NCBI GenBank assembly: GCA_029260115.1
Contig: JAJDDW010000026.1
Coordinates: 45,947-109,946 of the forward strand
Direction: 5' to 3'
Length of the DNA: 64,000 bases
Source: Phycisphaerae bacterium
GTDB lineage: Bacteria > Planctomycetota > Phycisphaerae > UBA1845
Shown one piece after another: positions 16,190-24,188 of this stretch. Within the stretch, counting starts at the first letter, position 1, and every line of letters begins with the position of its first letter. Position numbers and translations under genes: made by a program. The notes beneath the pieces were generated by a model, which saw only the letters and a program-made list of their open reading frames with translations, was not told the DNA's origin and made no database searches.

Positions 16190-17662
16190 TCAGCCGTCCG
16201 TTCCTGCCGAGTTAGTATGCTCCAACTGGGAAAGCCAGTAGCATGCTAGCGGCGCGGGAATCTTTAGGATGCTCGTGCCATCGGCAGTGTCGTCGGCAGA
16301 GTGCGCTTTCGTCGGAATCGTGCAGACCTCGAAGTCCGCCATATCGCGCGTGATGACATAGGCGCGGGAGATTTCCTTCTGGTCGCACAGCAATCGTAGC
16401 CCCTTGAGGTTGTCCATATCGACGGTGCTTTCGCTGTATTTCACCTCGAACGGGATCAGCTTGCCACCAACCTCGGCCACGATGTCCACCTCGTAGTCTT
16501 TCTTGCCCCGCCAGTACGAGAAGCCGACGCTTATCTGGTAGTAGTGGCTGAACACATGCTTGAAGAAGGCGGTCTCGACGGCTGCGCCCAATCGAGTCCT
16601 GTCTTCTAGGAGCGCCTTACCCTTGAGCAGAACACTTCCGGCGATGGCGGCGTCGGCCAGGTAAATCTTGTATCGCGCACGCAGAATCTCCTTGCCATAT
16701 CCGAACGGCGGCAACTTGTAGATCAGGTGTGCCGCCTCTAGTAACGCAAGGAAGTTGTTGACGGTTGGCTTCTTCAAGTCAAGGTTGTTGCATAGCTGGG
16801 GTAGGTCCAGAATGCCACCGTCGTGGAGGCACAGGTACAGGAATGTCTTTTCAAGTTCCAGCACGCGACGCACACCGAACAGCGCCGTCATGTCGCGTTT
16901 GAGAACCTTGTCAACGATGTCCTCACGGAGCAACCGCTGCGCCGTTCCGATGTTCTCCACCTGGGCCGTCTGTGGAAATCCGCCGCGCAACAGATACTCG
17001 TGGAAGTGCGCGACCAGTGGCCGGGCTGTTTCTCCGACACGAATGCGGTCGGGCTGCGACCAGTCGAATATCTCGGTGAGCGATGAAACCGTCGGGAGCT
17101 TCGGCGGTTCAATCTTTTTGATTTGCAGGTATTCGAAGAAGGACAAAGTTGGGAGCTTGATTGTGTGCCAGCGTCCGACACCAGACTCCGTTCCCTCCGT
17201 GTTGATCGGGATGGCCGAGCCGGTGACGGCGATCCGGCGCTTCTTCTCGAAGTCCGCTTGGAGCTTGAGCCATGTGGGCCACTCGCTCGTGTTCTGGATT
17301 TCGTCGAGCAGCAGATACTCCAATCCTTCGGGCGGCGGCTGTAACTCGTACCAGAGATCAAGCACACCTTCGAGACCGATCAGCTTCATCAACGGGTGGT
17401 CGAACGTGACGTAGAGGATTTGCTCAGGGCGGATGCCCTTCCGAAGCAGTTCCTGGATGGCCTGTAGGAGCAGGGTCGTCTTGCCGACCTGCCGCGCCCC
17501 GCTGAGCTGGACGGCACGGGGGGCCGGGGGATCGGTAAGCCACTCCATCAACTGCGGAAACACCGCCCGCCGCCACGGTGGAAGGTCTGCAACCTCCCCG
17601 CCATCCCACCAGGGGTTGAATTGCCGGAGAACCGCGAAAAGCTCGTTCTTGGATGCTATCAT
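16190..17662 (-). CDS. P-loop ATPase with DUF4143 and a PD-(D/E)XK-like C-terminus
   Basis: 490 residues. Walker A is SGARQVGKTTLL and Walker B is EYLLLDEIQN; these sit in an AAA-type ATPase (residues ~50-200). A winged-helix plus DUF4143 region follows (~250-440), ending with EVDIVAEVGGKLIPFEVKYSES, which has the spacing of a PD-(D/E)XK nuclease-like core (D, E-x-K). Proteins of this family are widespread in accessory regions and their role is poorly known. It is the last gene of the minus-strand defence block but is 354 nt away from HerA, with its own inverted repeat upstream. Confidence 0.82.
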   Translation of the reverse strand: MIASKNELFAVLRQFNPWWDGGEVADLPPWRRAVFPQLMEWLTDPPAPRAVQLSGARQVGKTTLLLQAIQELLRKGIRPEQILYVTFDHPLMKLIGLEGVLDLWYELQPPPEGLEYLLLDEIQNTSEWPTWLKLQADFEKKRRIAVTGSAIPINTEGTESGVGRWHTIKLPTLSFFEYLQIKKIEPPKLPTVSSLTEIFDWSQPDRIRVGETARPLVAHFHEYLLRGGFPQTAQVENIGTAQRLLREDIVDKVLKRDMTALFGVRRVLELEKTFLYLCLHDGGILDLPQLCNNLDLKKPTVNNFLALLEAAHLIYKLPPFGYGKEILRARYKIYLADAAIAGSVLLKGKALLEDRTRLGAAVETAFFKHVFSHYYQISVGFSYWRGKKDYEVDIVAEVGGKLIPFEVKYSESTVDMDNLKGLRLLCDQKEISRAYVITRDMADFEVCTIPTKAHSADDTADGTSILKIPAPLACYWLSQLEHTNSAGTDG

Positions 17663-17734
17663 GTCTGAATTATGTTACGAATAGACGGGAATGGCAAGTA
17701 TACTTAGCCTAAATGGCACGAATAAGACGATTCT

Positions 17735-17758
17735 GGCCGAAACGGGCTAGTTTTGGCC
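17735..17758. promoter_or_regulatory. Inverted repeat upstream of the DUF4143 ATPase
   Basis: GGCCGAAAC (17735-17743) pairs with GTTTTGGCC (17750-17758) around a 6-nt loop, with one G-T pair. It lies 73 bases upstream of the ATPase start within the 354-base gap after HerA. It could be an operator or a weak terminator for the herA transcript. No T tract follows on the minus strand, so an operator is slightly favoured. The rest of the gap (17663-18016) shows no gene. Confidence 0.35.
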
Positions 17759-18016
17759 CTGGTCACAGCCACTGTGGAAGCCAGCGAGTTCGCCCGCAGC
17801 CGAGGCGTGATACGTCAGAATGGAGCAGCATCAAGCACATCCGACCCTGTTTTCGTGTGGTATTACCCCATTTATAGGCTCGTCAGGGGCGTTTTGGACG
17901 TCCATCGACTCGCTGCATACCCAACGAACTCGCTTGCAACATCCAAGAGTGTTGCGGTGCCGAAGGCCGGGCATGTGAGCTACCGCGCGGCACCAGTCTT
18001 TGAGCGAAGCGGGTTG

Positions 18017-19771
18017 TCATTCGGTAGGTCGAGTCTGCCGTCGTAGCGTCTCGACAGCCTGTTCGATTGCGCGGAGATCCGGCTCGTTTTCTCCCCATTC
18101 CCGCCAGAAGTCGCGGGTGCTGCTGTCGGGCCGATCCGTGGGAGCATCTAGCTTGATCCGCGTCGGAAGCAACATGGCGTCTCCGAGCAGCAACGCCTCA
18201 CCAGTATCGAGTAACGGGAGGATGTCCGTCAGCCCCGCAAGCGAATCCGGCATCAGTCGGCGGACAACGCCTTGGTCTCGATCATTTGTCAATCGGAGAA
18301 CCAGAAAGTTATTGCACTGGCTGAGAATGGTCCGGCTCACATCGGATGGTCGTTGGCTAACCACCAAAATCGACACACCGTACTTGCGACCTTCTTTTGC
18401 GATCCGCTCAAAGGTGGCGAGTGCTTGGCGCTCCGCAGCATTTGCATCTTCCTTAACGGGAAGATACTGATGGGCTTCGTCACACACGATGCTGAACGGC
18501 GTTCGTTTTTCCGCATCCATCCAAAGCTGCACATCATAGAGCAGCCTCGCAAACGTTCCGACGACAACAGGCAAGACGTCGGACGGCACCTCAGAGAAAT
18601 CTACTATTTTGATTCCCGCGCAGTTCTCGCTAGATCCAAGGAAACGACCAATCTGGGCGGCCAGCCAGCCGTATTCCTGAGCTGCTGGCGGCGGATTGAA
18701 CAGGAACCCGTAGCGACGGTCATCTAACTTCGCCCGCAACCGCGAATGAAACCTCGTGAGCTTTCCCTCCCATTCGCCCTTTACTGGCTTATTGTTCGCG
18801 CCAACACCTTTGCGCGTATTATCGTCCTCAAGCCGTTTCACGAGACTGCTCATATCGTACGGAATTGGTGAATCCACCGTAAACGTCTTGCGTACGTCCT
18901 CTTTCTTCTCTGCTTCGAGCGACTTGTCCTTCAGCTCTCGCACATGTTTTGTGAATCTGGACGCCTGATTCGGAGCGTTTTGGTCACTTCGATCCAGGAG
19001 CATGGAAAGCATCTCCTCTCGGTTGAGCAACCAGTACGGCAAGAAAATGACATCGTCTCCCGGCGCTTCGAGATCGCCAGGGCCAGCAATTCGGAAGCCT
19101 TGAGCGAAGCCCGTCTCCGGTCTCGCAAGAGGCGCGTATTCACCGTGCATGTCCAGCACGATGATATTTGGGTGCTTGAGTTTACTTGCTCGTTCAAGGA
19201 TGAGGGCAACAGACCAACTCTTCCCGGAACCTGTACTTCCAAGGATCGACCCATGCCGTTGAAAAAACTTGTCGCCACTGGCAATCGCAGCCGCGTTTCG
19301 ATCAACGACGAAATGCCCAAGCGTCAACCTTTCTTCATCTTTCAGCTCGGCACCAAGAAGTCCCATGAATCGTTGGAGATTAGCTCCATCGATAAAGAAG
19401 CAATCCCGATCAATCTGGGGGAAGGAGTCAGCACCGCGTTTGAACACATTCGGCTGCTCGCCGTGAACGATACGAAATGTGCCGACAAGAACGGCATGTA
19501 TCGTATCCACTGGGCGCGGGCCTAGTTGAATCGTATCGTCTCCCGGTTCACCCTCGCCAAGTATCTCGTCTTCGACAGTGCGCGTAACGCGCTGTGTCAT
19601 GCCGATCAGGTATTCTCGCTCGGTTGCGCCGCGTATGGCGAGGACCGTGCCGATGCCCACGCGAGTCACAATGTCTGCATCATCGACGCCTATCACGACT
19701 CGGCTCGTATCAACCGCAGTAACACGACCGAGGCGATCAGTTTGGGCAAAATCAAGAATCGGTTGCTTCAT
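18017..19771 (-). CDS. herA: HerA-family ATPase of a SIR2-HerA defence module
   Basis: A hexameric DNA-translocase type ATPase of 584 residues. The N-terminal ~100 residues form a beta-rich HAS-barrel-like part (GRVTAVDTSRVVIGV). Walker A is GSTGSGKSWS (~181), Walker B is FSIVCDEAHQYL (~430), and SQRPSDV serves as the sensor. This is the DUF87/HerA group. It overlaps the SIR2 stop by 4 nt, so the two proteins are made together. SIR2-HerA pairs are known antiphage systems in which a supramolecular complex depletes NAD+ on infection; that role is inferred here. Mod and Res lie upstream on the same strand. Confidence 0.9.
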   Translation of the reverse strand: MKQPILDFAQTDRLGRVTAVDTSRVVIGVDDADIVTRVGIGTVLAIRGATEREYLIGMTQRVTRTVEDEILGEGEPGDDTIQLGPRPVDTIHAVLVGTFRIVHGEQPNVFKRGADSFPQIDRDCFFIDGANLQRFMGLLGAELKDEERLTLGHFVVDRNAAAIASGDKFFQRHGSILGSTGSGKSWSVALILERASKLKHPNIIVLDMHGEYAPLARPETGFAQGFRIAGPGDLEAPGDDVIFLPYWLLNREEMLSMLLDRSDQNAPNQASRFTKHVRELKDKSLEAEKKEDVRKTFTVDSPIPYDMSSLVKRLEDDNTRKGVGANNKPVKGEWEGKLTRFHSRLRAKLDDRRYGFLFNPPPAAQEYGWLAAQIGRFLGSSENCAGIKIVDFSEVPSDVLPVVVGTFARLLYDVQLWMDAEKRTPFSIVCDEAHQYLPVKEDANAAERQALATFERIAKEGRKYGVSILVVSQRPSDVSRTILSQCNNFLVLRLTNDRDQGVVRRLMPDSLAGLTDILPLLDTGEALLLGDAMLLPTRIKLDAPTDRPDSSTRDFWREWGENEPDLRAIEQAVETLRRQTRPTE

Positions 19772-20808
19772 GGTTGCAGCACCTCGTCAACAAGGACATT
19801 AACATCCCACAGATCCGGACCTGGAAAAAACACGGCGTTTGCCGCCGTCGTCAGCAAGGCACCCGTTTCGTCTGAATTCTCGCCTGCACTCAGCGCCATA
19901 ATGCCACTGCACTCGACGATCAGCCGCTTAACATTGTCCGTCAGCCCACGAGTAAGAACAAGAGCGGGCACGTCTTTCCGAAGCTGGTTGCTCAGATGGG
20001 TTTCAAGGTGGTTGTCGTTGAATCCGTATCCGATTATCAAGAAACGTGCAGCGCTATCAATCTCCTTATTGGCTCGCTCTCGGTGGCTGTCGAAGGGACT
20101 CTCGTATCCAGCCGCAAGCTTGTTCAGTCCTGGAGTAATAATTAGGCGTGGAAGATCCAACGGCATAGGACACCGAATCGGTCCATCGCCATGTCGAAAC
20201 CAATCAAGGCTGCCGTGTGGTTTGAGGAGCGTCATGCGCTTTGAGAACATGAGATGAACGGTTCTTCGGTGTTGCCGCGTTCCGCGACAGAAGCTCATGG
20301 CGCTTTCTTTGGGACTCAACTTGCCAAAGTGCTGTCCAAGGAACAGCGTATCAACGCCGAGTCCAGCCATCTCCGCTGCAAGCTCAATGAGCCTATCATA
20401 GTTCGTAGTAATGACAGGAATTCCGGTGTTCGGCTTTAGCATATGTTCCAAGAGGCGTGTAAGCCTCAACTGACGATCACCAGCTATGACTTCGGCCATG
20501 ATGTTTGACTCCGCACCAAGTATCAGGTCGGCCGTAATAGCTCCGATTTTTTCCTCAAGGGCGGCGGGTGGCGGGTGGGCCAATAACACGGATTCCAAAT
20601 CAACCTTGGCATCGAGCTGCGCCGCAATCGCCGTCCACTCATCTTCGACATTCTTGCCGATTCGTGTTGGTATTTCCGCTACAAGATGTTTGCCGAGCGC
20701 GGCCATGCCTGGGACACCCTCGGCTACCGAGAGTCCCGAACCCACGATCGTTACCAACCCGTCGGTGAAGTGGTCTTGTATTCGCTGATGTAGTTCGTTT
20801 CGGTCCAT
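19768..20808 (-). CDS. SIR2-family NAD+-consuming defence protein
   Basis: 346 residues of the SIR2_2 type used in defence, not a deacetylase. The nucleotide loop is IVGSGLSVAEGVPGMAAL (residues ~20-38), the NAD-contacting motif is ITTNYDRLIE (~130-140), and the catalytic histidine lies in KPHGSLDW (~198). The late motif LIIGYGFNDNHL is also typical. All key residues are present, so the enzyme looks active. It is translationally coupled to HerA by a 4-nt overlap and starts 44 nt after the Mod stop. NAD+ hydrolysis leading to abortive infection is known for the family; triggering by phage is inferred. Confidence 0.92.
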   Translation of the reverse strand: MDRNELHQRIQDHFTDGLVTIVGSGLSVAEGVPGMAALGKHLVAEIPTRIGKNVEDEWTAIAAQLDAKVDLESVLLAHPPPAALEEKIGAITADLILGAESNIMAEVIAGDRQLRLTRLLEHMLKPNTGIPVITTNYDRLIELAAEMAGLGVDTLFLGQHFGKLSPKESAMSFCRGTRQHRRTVHLMFSKRMTLLKPHGSLDWFRHGDGPIRCPMPLDLPRLIITPGLNKLAAGYESPFDSHRERANKEIDSAARFLIIGYGFNDNHLETHLSNQLRKDVPALVLTRGLTDNVKRLIVECSGIMALSAGENSDETGALLTTAANAVFFPGPDLWDVNVLVDEVLQP

Positions 20809-20852
20809 TGATAGCTACTTGGCATTGTGTGTCCACATACCCTCGCAGGCTC

Positions 20853-23699
20853 CTACACCTCGTACACCTTCATCACTTCGTCGCCGTAGTGGTTGATGAC
20901 TTTGATGGCGATCTTTCCCGTTTCCGGCTTGGCGAAGGGGCGGCTCTTGGTTGAATATAGCTCTGACCATGCGGCCTCGTCGATCTCGGCCCGCAAGGCG
21001 CGCTTGAGCTTGTCGTATGGCTCGTCCACGCCGGTAAAGTAGGCGTGGCGCACGAAGAAGCTCTCGCCGTTGTAGTTCGTGTCGATGAACCAGCAGGCGA
21101 TGTCGTCGGTGCTGCTCGATCGCACCTCGCCGGTTGTTGGGTCGTACACATCCAGGCCTTTGATCTCGACTGTCACCTTGCCGTCCTTGCCGGTCGCCAC
21201 ATCCACATCCGGCTCGCCGAACACCATGAACAGGTTGCCCGATCCCGTCTTCTTGAGCAGTTCGCCCATGGCCAGATCGGGGTTCATCTTGGTGGGTAGC
21301 ACAACCAACTTGCCGTAGCGCTTGGCCTCGTCGCCGACGGCCGCATCGAAGGCGAAGCCACAAACGATCAGCATGTCGAACCCGACGCCTTGCACCGCCT
21401 CCTTGGCTGCCTCCTTGATGAGCAGCGCCCCGACCGTGCCATGCTCCGGGCCGATGCAGATGGCTGCACGCTTGTTGGTGCCGTCCGACTCGGCGAAATG
21501 TCCCTCGCCGTGAATCCACTGGCCCGCGTAGGGCTGGAGCGAGTCGAACTTGAGTCGCTCGTTCTTGAAGGTATTTTGCACACCGGCTGTGCGCAGGTTC
21601 TCCAGGACGAGCGCGCCGAACTTGTCCGGGCCATAAGTCTTGAGCGTTCGACCGTCGCTACCCACCTCGGCCTGTTCCTTCTTCGCGGCTGCGCTGATGG
21701 TGCGGTGTGGCGACAAGCTCTCGACGGTGAACGGTCCGGTGACGCGCACGCGCTTGTTGTCCTGGTACGGTTTGTCGTAGAGGATTTCGCTGCCCGCGCG
21801 GCGGGCGATGGACTCGTCGATCTCTTTCTGGCGCTTGCGCCGAAGCTCCCACCACTCAGCAAGTAGCTTGGCGCCACTCGATCCCTCCTTGATGCCGATG
21901 GCGTCCCACGCTTCGGTCGTTTGTTCTTCATTCAGGTTATCAGCCGGGGGGCGCGGAACCTGCCACTCTTTCCATTGCTGCTTGGCAGCTTTATTGAGTT
22001 TGGCGCAAACCGGTTCGAGCTTCTCCTGCAACTTGGCATGGATCGTGTCGATCTCTTCGTCATTGGCGATATCTTTGAGCATGATGTGCGGCACACTCTC
22101 ATAGACAAAACCCTTGCGAACATCGTTTCCCGTCTTAGGGAGAGGTGTTGCAGGTAGAGTGTTGGATAGCTCCGCGTCCTTGCGCATACCGTCCACAGAA
22201 TCGGACAGAAGGTAGTACGGGAATCTCGCAGCCATGAGCCTGGTTCGGGCAAGTGTCAACGACACACGCGAAGAGTCGATCGTAATCCATCTGCGTCCCC
22301 ATTGCTCAGCCACATACGCAGTCGTTCCGCTACCGCAAGTAGGGTCGAGTACGAGGTCGCCCGGATCTGTAGTCATTAGCAAGCAGCGTTCGATGACACG
22401 ACTGCTAGTCTGCACGACATAGGATTTGTCGCTTTCGGCGAATGTGTCAAACCAAATGTTCGCAATTTCTTGAACAGGAAAGTCGTCTAGGTAGTACGCA
22501 AATCGCAAACTGCGATCCAGCGGAAGTAGACGGCCGGCCATGCCGAGCCGATTCATTCCGTCGAACATGGTCTTCCAGCTTCTGCCCCTCGGTGGTGGGA
22601 ATTCCTTTCCGGCAAATCCATAGGTAAACGTGCAGGTCTTAGTATATCCCGAGGACGCTAGGTTCTGAGCAGTTAGCAGGCGGACCGTCTCCGAAAGCTG
22701 TTCTCCGTTTTGTGTAGCGCGAGCAAGGGAAACACGCCGTCCATCTGGGAATTCCACAAGATTGAATTCCTTTTGCTCCGCGGGGTTCTTGGCGGTATAG
22801 AGCTGTCTGTACTTGGCGCGCTCGTGATCCTTTGCATACCAGATGATGAAGTCCGAGACCCGACCCAAGCCAGCAACGCTTAGAGCGCTCTTGACGCGAA
22901 ATGTGACCAGACCCATGAAGTTCTCCGGGCCGAATACCTCGTCCAACAAACATCGAACGAGGTGGACATTCTCGTCACCTATTTGGATGAACAAGGAGCC
23001 GCTCTCGGTCAACATGTCATGTGACACTACGATCCGATCGCGCAGGTATGCCAGATAGGAATGCACCCCAAGTCGCCAAGTATCCCTGAACGCCTTGATC
23101 TGCTCCGGTTGCCGTGTTGCGTGCGCGGCCTGGCCATCTTTGACATCGCGTTTTCGTGTGGACACTTGCCAGTTCGAGCCGAACTTGATTCCGTATGGCG
23201 GATCGATGTAGATCATCTGCACCTTACCCTTGAGGCGTTCCTTCTCAGCGAGCGAGGTCATCACCAACAGAGAGTCGCCGAGGACCAGGCGGTTCGACCA
23301 GTTGCCCTCGTGCTGATAGAAATCCACGCGCTGGTCGAAGTCTTCGGGCAGGCCGTTGAAGTCGGAGAACAGGTCGAGTTGCGGGTCGTTATCGTCGGGG
23401 TTGGCGGCGGTGCGTTTGAAGTCATCGATGATGGCTTGGGGATGAATCTTCTCCTGGATGTAGATCGGTACGGCTGGCACTTCGAGGTCGGATGCGTCCT
23501 GCTCATCCTTGCCACGCCAAACGAGTTGCGGGTCCAGGTCGGGATTGCGCGGGTAGAGAACTTTGGTTTGCTTTTCCACGTCATCAGAAACGAAGTCGCG
23601 CAATTCCTCTGTGGGGATGTTCGTGCGCTTTTGGTCGTGCCGGATCGTGGCGAGCTTCCTCTTCGATCCGGCGCTTTTCGTGGATGTCTTCTTAGCCAT
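20853..23699 (-). CDS. Type III-like DNA adenine methyltransferase (Mod)
   Basis: 948 residues, a site-specific amino-methyltransferase of the beta class: motif IV DPPYG (~165) comes before motif I DPTCGSGT (~455). The region between and around them carries target-recognition material. A long C-terminal extension (~650-948) has an alpha/beta domain with FDMLIVCGFAFDA and ACWFIDTNYNGESFF. Such large Mods pair with ~1000-residue helicase-nuclease Res proteins. ATG 23699 has AGGAAA upstream. It sits between the small protein (23-nt gap) and SIR2 (44-nt gap). It presumably methylates an asymmetric site to protect host DNA. Confidence 0.92.
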   Translation of the reverse strand: MAKKTSTKSAGSKRKLATIRHDQKRTNIPTEELRDFVSDDVEKQTKVLYPRNPDLDPQLVWRGKDEQDASDLEVPAVPIYIQEKIHPQAIIDDFKRTAANPDDNDPQLDLFSDFNGLPEDFDQRVDFYQHEGNWSNRLVLGDSLLVMTSLAEKERLKGKVQMIYIDPPYGIKFGSNWQVSTRKRDVKDGQAAHATRQPEQIKAFRDTWRLGVHSYLAYLRDRIVVSHDMLTESGSLFIQIGDENVHLVRCLLDEVFGPENFMGLVTFRVKSALSVAGLGRVSDFIIWYAKDHERAKYRQLYTAKNPAEQKEFNLVEFPDGRRVSLARATQNGEQLSETVRLLTAQNLASSGYTKTCTFTYGFAGKEFPPPRGRSWKTMFDGMNRLGMAGRLLPLDRSLRFAYYLDDFPVQEIANIWFDTFAESDKSYVVQTSSRVIERCLLMTTDPGDLVLDPTCGSGTTAYVAEQWGRRWITIDSSRVSLTLARTRLMAARFPYYLLSDSVDGMRKDAELSNTLPATPLPKTGNDVRKGFVYESVPHIMLKDIANDEEIDTIHAKLQEKLEPVCAKLNKAAKQQWKEWQVPRPPADNLNEEQTTEAWDAIGIKEGSSGAKLLAEWWELRRKRQKEIDESIARRAGSEILYDKPYQDNKRVRVTGPFTVESLSPHRTISAAAKKEQAEVGSDGRTLKTYGPDKFGALVLENLRTAGVQNTFKNERLKFDSLQPYAGQWIHGEGHFAESDGTNKRAAICIGPEHGTVGALLIKEAAKEAVQGVGFDMLIVCGFAFDAAVGDEAKRYGKLVVLPTKMNPDLAMGELLKKTGSGNLFMVFGEPDVDVATGKDGKVTVEIKGLDVYDPTTGEVRSSSTDDIACWFIDTNYNGESFFVRHAYFTGVDEPYDKLKRALRAEIDEAAWSELYSTKSRPFAKPETGKIAIKVINHYGDEVMKVYEV

Positions 23700-23722
23700 G
23701 TAGATTTCCTACTCTGCTGGTT

Positions 23723-24178
23723 CTAGTCGAACCAATATCCAAATGAACGCCCCTCGTGAATGCCCGTATCGCCCGTGCTCCCACAAAACCCGTTGTTCTC
23801 GCTCGCTTCTATCCAAAGTTGGGCCTCTTCGCCGCCAATATCCGCAACACAAATATCGTACACGACTTCTCCGTCCAGATCAGATCGCTGCAACTTGATG
23901 ACGCGACCTGGATAGTCCGGAGCTCCCATGTTGGAGGTTGGTAGACCCAGTCGCCAAATGTCTTCAGTCCATTGCCCGTAATCGTCACCACGGTAGGTAA
24001 GAGGACGTGAGAGAGTGTTACCACCTGAGAGCCGTATAAGAACAATCTCCGCAACGCGTTCAGCATCTGTAAAGAAAAGCGCAAGGTCATCGGTTAGCTC
24101 AATCTGATTCCGTGACCCGCCACTCATATCCCCGGCACATATCCAGAAGTGTCTCGCTTGTTCAATGGTCGTCGGCAT
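23723..24178 (-). CDS. Small unknown protein between Res and Mod
   Basis: 151 residues, acidic and rich in aromatic residues and glycine, with probable mixed alpha/beta content (IVLIRLSGG; VVYDICVADIGGEEAQLWIEAS) and a distinctive end HEGRSFGYWFD. I recognise no family. It lies 10 nt after the Res stop and 23 nt before the Mod start, so it is certainly co-expressed with the restriction-modification set. Possible roles are a specificity or control subunit, an inhibitor of Res until methylation is complete, or an anti-restriction decoy. None can be chosen from sequence alone. Confidence 0.7.
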   Translation of the reverse strand: MPTTIEQARHFWICAGDMSGGSRNQIELTDDLALFFTDAERVAEIVLIRLSGGNTLSRPLTYRGDDYGQWTEDIWRLGLPTSNMGAPDYPGRVIKLQRSDLDGEVVYDICVADIGGEEAQLWIEASENNGFCGSTGDTGIHEGRSFGYWFD

Positions 24179-24188
24179 TTAATAACTC

